Source: Streptococcus mitis | GTDB taxonomy: Bacteria; Bacillota; Bacilli; Lactobacillales; Streptococcaceae | Length of the DNA stretch: 64,000 nt | Direction of reading: 5' to 3' | Assembly: GCF_001281025.1 (NCBI RefSeq) | Contig: NZ_CP012646.1 | Coordinates: 1,703,001-1,767,000, forward strand | Shown here: piece by piece, positions 52,740-63,069 of the stretch | Layout: the number at the start of each line of letters is the position of its first letter | Position numbering within the stretch: position 1 is the stretch's first letter | Translations under genes and position numbers: made by a program | Notes under the pieces: model-generated | Told to the model about the DNA's origin: nothing | The model's database searches: none | Seen by the model: the letters and a program-made list of their open reading frames with translations, nothing else

Positions 52740-52960
52740 AACAAATTAAAAACCACGACTGCCAAAAAGGACGAAAATCGTGGTACCACCTTTGTTCGGA
52801 AAAAGATCTAATCTTTCTCCCTCTTTTCCCGTAACGTGGGGAACGTCAAATCTTACTAGCTTCAGACTTGAGTTTTTGAGAGGATAATCTTATCATTAGG
52901 GATTACAGGACTCACACCATCTCCTGCTCGCTGGAAATATAAGGATAAGATATTGTTCTC
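52740..52960 (-). promoter_or_regulatory. T-box leader controlling ileS
   Basis: On the minus strand the core GGTGGTACCACG (52790-52779) overlaps the anti-/terminator hairpin ACCACGA.../TCGTGGT (to about 52748) with TTTTT behind. The Stem I region upstream contains AAGATTATCC, with ATC a plausible Ile specifier codon. This fits tRNA-Ile sensing; the core is seen directly and the specifier is inferred. Confidence 0.88.
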
Positions 52961-52970
52961 AAATCATTTC

Positions 52971-53846
52971 TTATAAAATTGTAACAGATTCTTGCGGTGC
53001 CGCAAAACCTGGTTCTGAGTTTACAGCTTCAGTAGCTGGTGTTGGTCCTGAATAATGGCTTGGAGCTACTTCTGGCTCTTCATACATTGGACCAACTGGA
53101 TGAGCTGGACTTTCTTCAACAACCGGAGCTGGTGAAACCACTTGTTCCTGCTCAGCTCTTGCTTCGGCTTCTGCAAGTTCCTTATTAGCCGCTTCGATAC
53201 GCGCTTGCAACTCTGCCATTTCCTCGGGAGAAAACTGGCGAGTAATATCAATTGGTTCTTCCTCTTGATGTTGTTGCAAGACAGAGTCACCTAAGACTTC
53301 ACTGACCACTTCTTTGAAAGCTTCATCACTTGTCTGAAGATAAGTCGCTGTTGGGCGAAGAATATCTTCCCAATCTGAAGATTCAACAATTGCTAACTGG
53401 CTCTCAATTGTAGATTTAAGACGTTGATGGAAGACACGACTCTTGTTCTTCAATTCTTCTGTTTCAACAGCAACCTTCTTAGCATTGTCAGTTGCTTGAC
53501 GAAGAATTTCATTTGCCTTGTACTTAGCTTCTTCCAGCAAGCGTTGTGCATCTTGCTCTGCTTGGTGGATAATATTATTTGCACGTTCAGTTGCAGCATG
53601 TTTTACTCGCTCAGCTGTATCCTGTGCAATCAATACAGATTGACTCAATGAATCTTTCATCTCATCAAAGTAAGACAAACGCTCTTCCAAACTCTTAATA
53701 TGTAAATCCTTATCATGATTAGAGCGAACCAAATCTTCATAATCACGGACTACAATATCTAAAAATTCATCTACTTCTTCTTGATCGAACCCTCTAAAGC
53801 GTGTGCTAAAGGTTTTATCTTTGATTTCTAACGATGTAATTGGCAT
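52971..53846 (-). CDS. divIVA: Cell division protein DivIVA
   Basis: A 291-residue coiled-coil protein that marks poles and septa and organises late division. MPITSLEIKDKTFSTRFRGFD is the membrane-binding N-terminus of DivIVA. Coiled coils cover about 30-165, and the remainder is Glu/Pro/Ala-rich and disordered (e.g. SPAPVVEESPAHPVG). It is phosphorylated by StkP in pneumococci (established there). The start at 53846 has GAGGAAAAAT. It is the last gene of the division cluster; the ileS T-box leader begins right after its stop. The tail is longer than the commonly seen 262-residue version, an ordinary variable region. Confidence 0.95.
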   Translation of the reverse strand: MPITSLEIKDKTFSTRFRGFDQEEVDEFLDIVVRDYEDLVRSNHDKDLHIKSLEERLSYFDEMKDSLSQSVLIAQDTAERVKHAATERANNIIHQAEQDAQRLLEEAKYKANEILRQATDNAKKVAVETEELKNKSRVFHQRLKSTIESQLAIVESSDWEDILRPTATYLQTSDEAFKEVVSEVLGDSVLQQHQEEEPIDITRQFSPEEMAELQARIEAANKELAEAEARAEQEQVVSPAPVVEESPAHPVGPMYEEPEVAPSHYSGPTPATEAVNSEPGFAAPQESVTIL

Positions 53847-53854
53847 ATTTTTCC

Positions 53855-54640
53855 TCACTTACTTAATAACAATTGGACCGTTAATTTCTTTTTATCTTTT
53901 TTTGTTTGCCCATTATCTCTAACGAGTTTCAATCGACCAAATTTCCTAACACTAATCAAATCACCAACTTGAACTGCATAATCTGATTTTTCAACTAAAT
54001 GGTAATTCACTTGGACTGCCTGTTTTTCAATTAACTGACTTGCCTGATTTCTAGACAGCTTGAAGACACCTGCCAGAAAAACATCTAATCTAGAACTAGA
54101 AATACAAATATCTAATTCTTGATAATCTTCTACTGTAGCAATTTTCTCAGTAAAATCCCGTTCTTCTAGACGAACCGGTAAACGAGCAATTTTCGTAATG
54201 CCGTCTTGAAAAAGGAGCATAAACTGTCGATTAATGATAATCTGTGCCCTCTCTTCATTGACTAAGATATCACCAAATAGCTTCCTATCGATTCCCAGCT
54301 GATTTAAAACAGTCCCTAATATTTTTGCATGCGTTAAGCATTCAAACTTATTAGCATAGACTATTTCTTGCAAGGATAGTTCAAAATCAGAGAATTCCGG
54401 CTCAAAATAATCAGGATACAGGAGTACCCGTACATATTCAGTTTCAAGAAACTGCCGACTGCTCATGTAGGAGATGCCGTTGGTTGATGCTAGCACCTTT
54501 AAAATCTTTTCTTGATGGGGATTTACAAAGGGTGTTAAAAAAGGAGAATAAGAATCTTCTACCTTTTTTATCCATTCTACTCCCTTATCAATAAAAGACG
54601 AATCATTCTTAGAAAAGTGTTGATAAATCATCTTGTTCAT
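53855..54640 (-). CDS. ylmH: S4-domain RNA-binding protein YlmH
   Basis: A 261-residue protein with a C-terminal S4 domain (about 180-245): RLDVFLAGVFKLSRNQASQLIE and VQVGDLISVRKFGR. The N-terminal half is the YlmH-specific domain. It binds the ribosomal large subunit and helps rescue stalled ribosomes in Bacillus; in streptococci it travels with the division genes. Its ATG overlaps the ylmG stop (ATGA), so translation is coupled. An in-frame ATG nine bases downstream is an alternative. Confidence 0.93.
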   Translation of the reverse strand: MNKMIYQHFSKNDSSFIDKGVEWIKKVEDSYSPFLTPFVNPHQEKILKVLASTNGISYMSSRQFLETEYVRVLLYPDYFEPEFSDFELSLQEIVYANKFECLTHAKILGTVLNQLGIDRKLFGDILVNEERAQIIINRQFMLLFQDGITKIARLPVRLEERDFTEKIATVEDYQELDICISSSRLDVFLAGVFKLSRNQASQLIEKQAVQVNYHLVEKSDYAVQVGDLISVRKFGRLKLVRDNGQTKKDKKKLTVQLLLSK

Positions 54641-54900
54641 AGAAAGATTACTAAAAGTCGAATCAACTGCTCCCCTAGGAAGTGAACTAGTAATACCGCA
54701 ATCCAGACAGACAAATCAAGACCTGCAATCTGGAGGGGTAAACGTTGCAAGGGAGCTATTATCGGTTTCACTAAACTAATGATCAAGCGTCCAAGACGTG
54801 ATTCATAAGCATTAGGGAACCAAGACATCAGAGCAAACACGATTAAAATCAGTGAATAGATATCCACTGCATTTTGAATAAAACGAATGAGAAAGAGCAT
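54637..54900 (-). CDS. ylmG: YggT-family membrane protein YlmG
   Basis: An 87-residue protein with two membrane segments (about 5-27 and 60-84) and the YggT middle block FPNAYESRLGRLIISLVKPIIAPLQ, cut here to SRLGRLIISLVKPIIAPLQ. Family members affect cell shape and division in streptococci and cyanobacteria. It overlaps sepF (TAATG) and ylmH (ATGA), showing tight coupling in the operon. Confidence 0.93.
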   Translation of the reverse strand: MLFLIRFIQNAVDIYSLILIVFALMSWFPNAYESRLGRLIISLVKPIIAPLQRLPLQIAGLDLSVWIAVLLVHFLGEQLIRLLVIFL

Positions 54901-55433
54901 TATCTCACTCTCGTACGTTTCATATCAAAGCCAAATTCACCATTTTGTGATTCATCTGGAATTTTGATGTCTTCAATATTGACGACAACATCAACTGGTG
55001 TCAGCAGGTACATAGTAGATGCTACCTTTTTCATGTTACCAGCTAAAACGTGGCGCGCCCCATCCAGATAGTCCAAACAACGACGAGCTTGAACTTCTGT
55101 CATATATTGGAAATCAATCAAAATACTTTCGTTACCAGCTAATAAATCAACAATATCTGTGGCATCTTCGTATTTACGTGGATAACGAACATCAATTGTC
55201 ACCTTATCAGTAGAACGTTGACTTTGCATAGCCAACTCTTGTTGACGGGCATGAAGACGAGTGATGTTTTTATCTTTAGATGGCGTGCTACCAGCTTGTT
55301 GAGGCAACTCTTGAACAGAAGGGACTGGAGTCACAATCGGCTCTTCAGCTTTAGGCTGATATGCAGTACCAACATCTTCTCCATCTTCTGTAAAATAATC
55401 TATAAATTTATCAAATCTATCTTTTAAAGACAT
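54900..55433 (-). CDS. sepF: Cell division protein SepF
   Basis: A 177-residue FtsZ-binding protein that anchors and bundles FtsZ filaments. An N-terminal amphipathic helix ([14 protein letters not shown]) binds membrane, a variable Pro/Gln linker follows, and the C-terminal domain (about 80-165) is Sep[31 protein letters not shown] and [17 protein letters not shown]. The ATG overlaps with nothing upstream (nine bases after ylmE). Stop overlaps the ylmG start. Confidence 0.95.
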   Translation of the reverse strand: MSLKDRFDKFIDYFTEDGEDVGTAYQPKAEEPIVTPVPSVQELPQQAGSTPSKDKNITRLHARQQELAMQSQRSTDKVTIDVRYPRKYEDATDIVDLLAGNESILIDFQYMTEVQARRCLDYLDGARHVLAGNMKKVASTMYLLTPVDVVVNIEDIKIPDESQNGEFGFDMKRTRVR

Positions 55434-55442
55434 ATTTCTTTC

Positions 55443-56114
55443 CTATTTAAAAAATGCTGTACCAATTCTGACAAATGTTGAGCCAAATTCAATCGCTTCC
55501 TTGTAGTCACGACTCATACCCATACTCAAGTCCGTCATTGGCATATTGGGAATTTGTTTTTCTCTAATTTCTAGTTGCAAATCCTGCGTAGCTTTAAAAA
55601 TCTCTTTCAACTCATCACTACTAGCTTCAAAAGGAGCCATGGTCATCAAGCCGACGTATTCGATTTTATCTAAGGTGGCCAATTCTGGCAAGAGCTCCAA
55701 TAGTTCTTCCCTTGAAAAACCATGTTTGCTCTCTTCCCTTGAGATATTTACTTGTAAGAAACACTTAACAACTCGGTCACTTCTTTTTTGAATTTCCTCT
55801 GCTAGTTTTAATGAATCCAAAGCGTGGAAATAATCAACATACTGAATGACATCTTTGACCTTGCGTCTTTGCAAGGTTCCAATCAAATGCCAGGTAATAT
55901 TTCTATCTTTTAAAGCTTCATATTTCTCAAGAAATTTATCCACACGATTTTCACCAATATGATGCACACCTAGCGGAAGCAAAGCCTCCGCTGTCGGTAC
56001 GTCTACATATTTTGTAACAGCAACAACCGAAACAGAATTGGCTTCTCTTCCTGACTGCTGACTTGCATCTTTTATTTGTTGAAAAACACGTTCTGTATTT
56101 TCTTTCAAATTCAT
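55443..56114 (-). CDS. ylmE: PLP homeostasis protein YggS/YlmE
   Basis: A 223-residue pyridoxal-phosphate-binding protein of the YggS family that buffers PLP in the cell. The N-terminus has VSVVAVTKYVDVP with the PLP Lys, and HHIGENRVDKFLEK, WHLIGTLQRRK and SMGMSRDYKEAIEFGSTFVRIG are the standard family blocks. It has no catalytic activity of its own known. It sits four bases after ftsZ in the cluster. Confidence 0.95.
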   Translation of the reverse strand: MNLKENTERVFQQIKDASQQSGREANSVSVVAVTKYVDVPTAEALLPLGVHHIGENRVDKFLEKYEALKDRNITWHLIGTLQRRKVKDVIQYVDYFHALDSLKLAEEIQKRSDRVVKCFLQVNISREESKHGFSREELLELLPELATLDKIEYVGLMTMAPFEASSDELKEIFKATQDLQLEIREKQIPNMPMTDLSMGMSRDYKEAIEFGSTFVRIGTAFFK

Positions 56115-56118
56115 TTAC

Positions 56119-57378
<1,260 letters not shown>

Positions 57379-57392
57379 TTATTTTTCCTCTT

Positions 57393-58772
57393 TTATTCAT
57401 CAAACATACTTCCAATTAAACCACGGAAGCGATCTGCGATTTTTGGTTTGTTTTGAGAAGATACTTTATCTTCTTTCGGAGCAACTACGTTTGTAGAAGC
57501 TGATTGCTCTACCTCAGTATTTTGAACTGGTTGAATAGGGGTAGGTTGTGCTACTTGCGTAACACGTTGAATCATCCCACCGAAATTAATTGGTTGGTGA
57601 CGCAAAGTATCTTCACCCTTGACTGCTCGTTGTGCTAACAAATGCACCTCAGTCAATTGACCAGCAAATTCAGACAAGCTAATCACATGAGCGAAGGCAG
57701 GATTACGGATTCCAACTTGATTTGGAACGTAAAGTTTGACGCCAACGCCAAACACTTCCTGTGCAAGTTCTACAATACCTGGTAAAATAGCATTTCCACC
57801 AATCAGAACAATCCCACCTGGAAGATCCAACAAATGTCTTCTTTCCAACTCTTGTTTGATTTGTTCAAAAATGTGCTTAATGCGGGCTGAAATAATCTCT
57901 GCTAGGTAGCTTTCTGTAACTTCTACAGGTTCTACTTCACCAATTACTTCAACTTGGAAGGTTTCATTACTTGCAAGTGAAGGGTAGGCTTCACCATAGT
58001 TCAATTTCAATCCTTCAGCTAGTTTTTGTGAAGTCTTCAAGACCTTAGAGATATCTTTTGTGACATAATCTCCACCTTCTTGAAGAATATTTGTAAACTG
58101 GAGTTCTTGGTTACGGATTGTAGCAACAGTTGTTTGACCTGCTCCCATATCAATCACAGTAGCTCCAAATTCACGCTCTCCTTCGTTCAAGACAGAACGA
58201 ACCAAAGCCAATGGTGAAATAATAATATTTTCAACCTGAACACCTGAGCGCTCAACTGTCTTACGTAAATTGTGAAGAATAGTACGGGGACCTGTGTAAA
58301 GCAAACCACGCATTTCAAGACGAACACCCATCATGCCACGCGGGTCACGAATACCTTGGAAACCATCTACGATAAATTCTTCTGGAATAAAAGTAATGAC
58401 TTCACGATCTGGTGTCATACTCTTTGTCAAAGCTGATTTGACAACATTTTCGACATCTTGATCTGTAATTTCTTTTGTATCAGATGTAACTGGAATCATT
58501 CCTTGAGTTGGTTCTACTTGCAAAAGATTTCCAGGCAAACCAACATTCACTGATTTGATTGAAATGCCAGCTTTCTCTTCTGCTTGGGAAATAGCTGACT
58601 TGATAGCAGTTGCTGCTGCTTCAATATCAACGATAATCCCATCCTTTACACCTTTACTCTTGGCATTACTTACACCAATTACATTAAGTTCACCATTTCT
58701 AAGTTCGGCAACCAATACTTTAATCGAATTAGTTCCGATATCTAAGCCTGTAAAAAAACCATCTCTAGCCAT
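57393..58772 (-). CDS. ftsA: Cell division protein FtsA
   Basis: A 459-residue actin-like protein tethering FtsZ to the membrane. FFTGLDIGTNSIKVLVAE is phosphate loop 1, TVIDMGAGQTTVAT phosphate 2 and GGIVLIGGNAILPG the adenosine motif. The 1C domain lies between. The extreme C-terminus ADRFRGLIGSMFDE is the amphipathic membrane helix. The start MARDGFF at 58772 is the pneumococcal start; an ATG 24 bases upstream is ignored. It is the first gene of the cluster ftsA-ftsZ-ylmE-sepF-ylmG-ylmH-divIVA. Confidence 0.97.
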   Translation of the reverse strand: MARDGFFTGLDIGTNSIKVLVAELRNGELNVIGVSNAKSKGVKDGIIVDIEAAATAIKSAISQAEEKAGISIKSVNVGLPGNLLQVEPTQGMIPVTSDTKEITDQDVENVVKSALTKSMTPDREVITFIPEEFIVDGFQGIRDPRGMMGVRLEMRGLLYTGPRTILHNLRKTVERSGVQVENIIISPLALVRSVLNEGEREFGATVIDMGAGQTTVATIRNQELQFTNILQEGGDYVTKDISKVLKTSQKLAEGLKLNYGEAYPSLASNETFQVEVIGEVEPVEVTESYLAEIISARIKHIFEQIKQELERRHLLDLPGGIVLIGGNAILPGIVELAQEVFGVGVKLYVPNQVGIRNPAFAHVISLSEFAGQLTEVHLLAQRAVKGEDTLRHQPINFGGMIQRVTQVAQPTPIQPVQNTEVEQSASTNVVAPKEDKVSSQNKPKIADRFRGLIGSMFDE

Positions 58773-58969
58773 TACATCGCATCCTCTCTCTTCCAAGTTT
58801 CAAACTTCTATTCAAAATAGCTAAAATAGGGCATAGCTATTCACAGAATATTATAACACAAAAAATCCAATCGTGCTTAGTTTTTCCTAAATTTACTTAC
58901 CATTTTTTTACATTCGTTCCTTAGATTTTTTTATTTTCCAAACAAGTTATAAAAAATCAGATTTATGAA

Positions 58970-59000
58970 AAAAAGAAAGCTTAAAATCAAGCTTTCTTTG
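58970..59000 (-). terminator. Terminator overlapping the 3' end of the TIGR02206-like gene
   Basis: Minus-strand AAAGAAAGCTT/AAGCTTTCTTT (58999-58972) with loop GATTTT and a TTTT tail. The gene's stop codon TGA lies within the hairpin, so transcription ends almost with translation. Confidence 0.85.
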
Positions 59001-59691
59001 CAATCATTTTTTCTGCTTCTTGTTCTAAAAATTGTTCTAAGATTTTCTTAGTCAAAGTTATTGCAGCAGACAAGGCTATAGAAACAATCAAATAATTAGC
59101 TACTAAGCCATGGTCTCCAACCAATGGTGGTTTTGTCAAGAATCCGTAATCTCCACCTGTTACTAAATTGACCACAAAAATCAAGGCATTTAGTGCAAAG
59201 GTCATGAGAAAAATTCCCTTCACATCCAGCAATCGCGCGTTATACTGTCTCAATAGATAAACTAGAGAATTCCCCAAGAGAGCTAAGTGGCCAAAGATAA
59301 AGGATAAAATCGCAATATGTGGGAAAGGATAGGCATCTGGCACTGGATAAACAAAGGCCGCTAGTGTCCCAAATGTCCCCAATAATGCAAAGTATTGTTT
59401 ATATTTGGACTGACCAGGAAGCAAGAGCACTACAAACATAGCCATACGGCAATGGTAAAAAGGTAGGCTTTCTGACAACGGCATATGATTGACCCAATAC
59501 CAACCATAAAGGAGTATCAACTGAACAGCCTGCAAGATTTTAAAAAATCGTTGGCAAACCTTCTTTTCACGATAACGATAGGCTGTATAAAAGGTCAAAG
59601 CTAAAAGCGTAAATAGGCTAACATACCAAAAAAGGTCAAATTTGGGTGGTTCTGTTGCTTGGGTCGTAAAGAAAATATCCCATAAATTCAT
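58987..59691 (-). CDS. TIGR02206/YwaF-family membrane protein
   Basis: A 234-residue protein with six or seven spans and the features of the YwaF/TMEM164-like family: WYWVNHMPLSESLPFYHCRMAMFV (a conserved His-Cys region), YPVPDAYPFPHIAILSFIFGH and LVTGGDYGFLTKPP. Function unknown; TMEM164 proteins include acyltransferase members. It is monocistronic, between the division cluster and murF, and has a terminator overlapping its stop codon. Confidence 0.85.
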   Translation of the reverse strand: MNLWDIFFTTQATEPPKFDLFWYVSLFTLLALTFYTAYRYREKKVCQRFFKILQAVQLILLYGWYWVNHMPLSESLPFYHCRMAMFVVLLLPGQSKYKQYFALLGTFGTLAAFVYPVPDAYPFPHIAILSFIFGHLALLGNSLVYLLRQYNARLLDVKGIFLMTFALNALIFVVNLVTGGDYGFLTKPPLVGDHGLVANYLIVSIALSAAITLTKKILEQFLEQEAEKMIAKKA

Positions 59692-59785
59692 CTAGTCTTC
59701 CTCATGATTCAAAATTTTCCTGCATTTTATTATACCATGCTATTTGTCAAAAATGGATTTAGAAATACGTAAATGTTTGACAAAA

Positions 59786-61159
59786 TCACTTGGCTTCATT
59801 TTCTAAACTTTCTACCAACTTGGCTAGATTCATAGAGTTAGAGCCTTTGAGTAGGATTTGGTCATTGACTCCAAGGCTTTCTTTGACCTGCTTGACTAGG
59901 TCTTCAAATTGGTCTTGGTCTTCTGTTTTCTTGAAGTAGTAAACGTGGCCAATTGGGAACATTTGACTAGCCAATTGGGCTAATTCAGCAATGTCTTCTC
60001 CATAGAAAATAACAGTATCCAGCACATCTGGAGAAAGGCTCAAAATCATCTGATTATGAAGCTGAATAGACTGGTCACCAAGTTCCTTCATGTCCGCCAA
60101 GACAGCGATTTTTTTGCCACCTTCATTGGCTGGAATGGCAGAAAATGTCTCCAAAATCAGCTTCATAGCGGTTGGATTGGCATTGTAAACATCTGATAGG
60201 ATATCTGCTCCATTGGCTGCTTTCTTCCACTCAGTACGGTTACGCGTCAATTCAAGACCTTGGAAGGACTGACGAATTTGCTCCTCTGACACTCCTTCTT
60301 GCAGGGCAACATAGGATGCAATCATGGCATTGGTGGCATTGTACTTGCCAGTCACTGGCAAATCAAGGGCTTGCTCCAAGAAATTGGCCTTAAAGGTCAG
60401 ACTGTCCTTGCGCTCAATCAAGTCTGTGATTTCCAGCTCTGCTCCTTGCCCAAAACGAACCACCTTTTTATCAGTAGGCAAGTAGTCCTCTACAATCGGA
60501 TCTGCTGGTGCCAAAAGCAAGGAACCAGACGCCATGCCATCAGCAATTTGCATTTTTCCTTTAGCAATCTCAGAACGGTCTTTGAAAAAGGCCAAATGGG
60601 CTTCTCCAACCAAGGTCACGATGGCTGTTTTTGGACGAGCCAATTCTGACAAGAGATGAATATCGCCCAAGTGATCCTGCCCCATCTCCAAGACCAACTT
60701 TTCTGTTCCTTCAGGCATATGGAGAACTGTGTAAGGAAGACCAATCTCATTATTGTAGTTGCCTTGTGTTTTGTAGGTTTTGTAGGTTGTTGATAGCAAG
60801 TGTGCCAACATATCCTTGGTCGTTGTCTTACCATTTGAACCTGTAACTGCAAAAACATCAACAGTCGTTTTTTCAAGATAGTAGGCAGCTAGTTTTTGAA
60901 ATGCAGTCAAGACATCATCTACTAGAATATAGGGATGATTTGCAACCTCTTTCTCAGATAAGGTTACTGCTGCACCATTTTCAAAAGCTCTTTCGATAAA
61001 GTCATGACCGTCACGCGCACCTTTGAGTGGCACAAATAAATCCCCTGCCGCAATCAAACGACTATCAAACTCAGCATTTTCCAACTGAGCATCCTCAAAG
61101 ATGCTGACATCATTTTTAGCTCCGACAACTTGAGCCACTTCATGGATTGTTAATTTCAT
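59786..61159 (-). CDS. murF: UDP-MurNAc-tripeptide-D-Ala-D-Ala ligase
   Basis: A 457-residue Mur ligase that adds D-Ala-D-Ala to make the UDP-MurNAc-pentapeptide. The ATP loop is FAVTGSNGKTTTKDML (about 104-119), the N-terminal substrate domain precedes it, NYNNEIGLPYTVL and LEMGQDHLGDI carry the metal and carbamate-Lys surroundings, and DVYNANPTAM is the C-terminal domain hallmark. Cytoplasmic. It is transcribed after ddl, separated by a hairpin. Start after AAAGGAGTAGAA. Confidence 0.97.
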   Translation of the reverse strand: MKLTIHEVAQVVGAKNDVSIFEDAQLENAEFDSRLIAAGDLFVPLKGARDGHDFIERAFENGAAVTLSEKEVANHPYILVDDVLTAFQKLAAYYLEKTTVDVFAVTGSNGKTTTKDMLAHLLSTTYKTYKTQGNYNNEIGLPYTVLHMPEGTEKLVLEMGQDHLGDIHLLSELARPKTAIVTLVGEAHLAFFKDRSEIAKGKMQIADGMASGSLLLAPADPIVEDYLPTDKKVVRFGQGAELEITDLIERKDSLTFKANFLEQALDLPVTGKYNATNAMIASYVALQEGVSEEQIRQSFQGLELTRNRTEWKKAANGADILSDVYNANPTAMKLILETFSAIPANEGGKKIAVLADMKELGDQSIQLHNQMILSLSPDVLDTVIFYGEDIAELAQLASQMFPIGHVYYFKKTEDQDQFEDLVKQVKESLGVNDQILLKGSNSMNLAKLVESLENEAK

Positions 61160-61171
61160 TTCTACTCCTTT

Positions 61172-61232
61172 AAAAAGGGTCGAAGCTCGAGAACTCTAGT
61201 CACCTTGCAGTGATGGTTCTGGCTTCTACCCT
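61172..61232 (-). terminator. Hairpin between ddl and murF
   Basis: A long imperfect minus-strand stem GGGTAGAAGC...GCTTCGACCC with inner pairs AGAAC/GTTCT, followed by TTTTTAAAGGAG, which is the murF ribosome site. It may end ddl transcripts partly or attenuate murF. Confidence 0.65.
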
Positions 61233-61242
61233 CTCTTTCATT

Positions 61243-62286
61243 TTATAGCAAATGCGCTTCGCGCTTGTCAAAACTTTCCTTGGCAAGGTAAACCAAACGC
61301 TCGATTAGTTCTGGGTAGCTGATTCCCATATTGTCCCAAAGTAGTGGATACATTGACCACTGGGTGAAACCTGGCATGGTATTGAGCTCGTTGAGGAAAA
61401 CCTCTCCCTTATCTGTATAGAAGAAATCGCAACGAGATAAACCGAGGCCACCAATGGCACGGAAGGCAGTTTCTGCATTTTGACGCATGACAGCTACCAC
61501 ATCATCACTGATTTTAGCTGGGATATCCATGGTAATCTTGTTGTCAATATACTTGGCATCGTAGTCATAAAAGGCAACATCCTTGACTACTTCTCCTGGT
61601 AGCGTACTCTTGACATCGTAGTTGCCCAAGAGACCAACCTCGATTTCACGAGCATTTACCCCTTGCTCTACCAAGACACGGCTGTCATATTGGAAGGCAA
61701 GTTTCAAAGCTTGACGGAGTTCCTCTTGAGTTTCAGACTTAGAAATACCGACACTTGAACCCATGTTTGATGGTTTTGTGAAGACTGGATAATTCAATTT
61801 TTCTTCAACTTCGGTGATTTTAGCAGTCACATCATCGCCTTCAACGATAGCCACATAAGGAACTTGGGCAATCCCGACAGATTCTAACACACGCTTGGTC
61901 GTGATCTTGTCCATGGCAAGGCTAGATGACAAGATGTTACAACCAACATAAGGCATTTTCAAAACTTCCAAAAATCCTTGAACTGAGCCATCTTCTCCCA
62001 TCGGACCGTGAAGAACTGGAAAGACCACTGCTCCCTCTTCATAGATAGCACTTGGTGCCACTTTCTTATCCCAATCAATGGTTTCATTGGTCATAAGACG
62101 ATCCTCTTGACCGGGAGTCTGGCTAAATTCTTGCGTTTTAATAAAGTCACCTGACTGACTAATAAAGAAAGTCTTGACTGTGAAACGATCATAGTTGACC
62201 GCACGCATGACACTCTCAGCTGAAAGGACAGAGACTTCACGCTCTGCACTACGCCCACCGTATAAAAGAATAATCGTTTGTTTCAT
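61243..62286 (-). CDS. ddl: D-alanine-D-alanine ligase
   Basis: A 347-residue ATP-grasp ligase joining two D-Ala for the peptidoglycan stem. [12 protein letters not shown] is the substrate Glu region, [32 protein letters not shown], and the C-terminal [25 protein letters not shown] are the ATP and D-Ala site. The residue choice near the active site is that of D-Ala-D-Ala rather than D-Lac (Tyr in the loop, RxDFF). Sits between recR and murF. Start after AGGACAAGTAAT. Confidence 0.97.
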   Translation of the reverse strand: MKQTIILLYGGRSAEREVSVLSAESVMRAVNYDRFTVKTFFISQSGDFIKTQEFSQTPGQEDRLMTNETIDWDKKVAPSAIYEEGAVVFPVLHGPMGEDGSVQGFLEVLKMPYVGCNILSSSLAMDKITTKRVLESVGIAQVPYVAIVEGDDVTAKITEVEEKLNYPVFTKPSNMGSSVGISKSETQEELRQALKLAFQYDSRVLVEQGVNAREIEVGLLGNYDVKSTLPGEVVKDVAFYDYDAKYIDNKITMDIPAKISDDVVAVMRQNAETAFRAIGGLGLSRCDFFYTDKGEVFLNELNTMPGFTQWSMYPLLWDNMGISYPELIERLVYLAKESFDKREAHLL

Positions 62287-62384
62287 ATTACTTGTCCTAA
62301 TTCTAATAGAATACTCGCTCTTTAGTATATCATATTTGCTTCTTTTTTTGAAACTTGAACCTGATACTAGTCTTCAAGAAATCT

Positions 62385-62417
62385 AAAAAGAGACCGATAA
62401 AACAAATATCGGCCTTC
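62385..62417 (-). terminator. Terminator downstream of recR
   Basis: Minus-strand GAAGGCCGATA/TATCGGTCTC with a T-rich loop and TTTTT tail, 46 bases beyond the recR stop codon. Confidence 0.75.
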
Positions 62418-62462
62418 TTGATTTTTTGTATAAATGAATTGAGTGTGTTAATTTGTCTAGAC

Positions 62463-63059
62463 TTACAACTCTGTTCGATTTTCAATGGCTCGTAAGAGTG
62501 TAACTTCGTCCGCATACTCGATATCTGCTCCCACAGCGAGACCTCGTGCTAGACGCGTAACCTTGATCCCAGCTGGCTTGAGCAAACGTGAAAGATACAT
62601 GGATGTCGCTTCACCATCTGCCGTAGCATTTGTGGCCACAATCACTTCTGAAACCTCGCTATCCATCAGACGAGTCATGAGACTCTTGAGATTGATATCA
62701 TCTGGACTGATACCATTCATGGGAGAAATAAGACCATGTAAGACATGATAGAGTCCATGGTATTCTTGGATGTTCTCCATGGCTGCCACATCACGACTAT
62801 CCTCGAGGACTAAAATCGTTTTCTGGTCACGACTTGGATCGGTACAGATAGAACAAGGATCGTCATCAGTCAAACGACCACAGATGGAGCAATAGGTTAG
62901 CTCTCTCTTAGCAGAAAGGAGATTTTTAGCAAATTCATTGACATCGTCATCAGACATTCCAATAGTATAGAAGGCCAGACGGGTAGCCGTCTTAATCCCG
63001 ATACCCGGTAACTTCGAATAACTGTCAATTAGCTTAGCAATAGGTGTTGGATAAAGCAT
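62463..63059 (-). CDS. recR: Recombination mediator RecR
   Basis: A 198-residue DNA-binding protein of gap repair. The helix-hairpin-helix is at [16 protein letters not shown], the zinc finger is [18 protein letters not shown], and the Toprim domain follows ([32 protein letters not shown]). It forms a ring with RecO and loads RecA. It is 10 bases after pbp2b, the usual streptococcal order pbp2b-recR-ddl-murF. Start after AAAGGAACAT. Confidence 0.97.
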   Translation of the reverse strand: MLYPTPIAKLIDSYSKLPGIGIKTATRLAFYTIGMSDDDVNEFAKNLLSAKRELTYCSICGRLTDDDPCSICTDPSRDQKTILVLEDSRDVAAMENIQEYHGLYHVLHGLISPMNGISPDDINLKSLMTRLMDSEVSEVIVATNATADGEATSMYLSRLLKPAGIKVTRLARGLAVGADIEYADEVTLLRAIENRTEL

Positions 63060-63069
63060 ATGTTCCTTT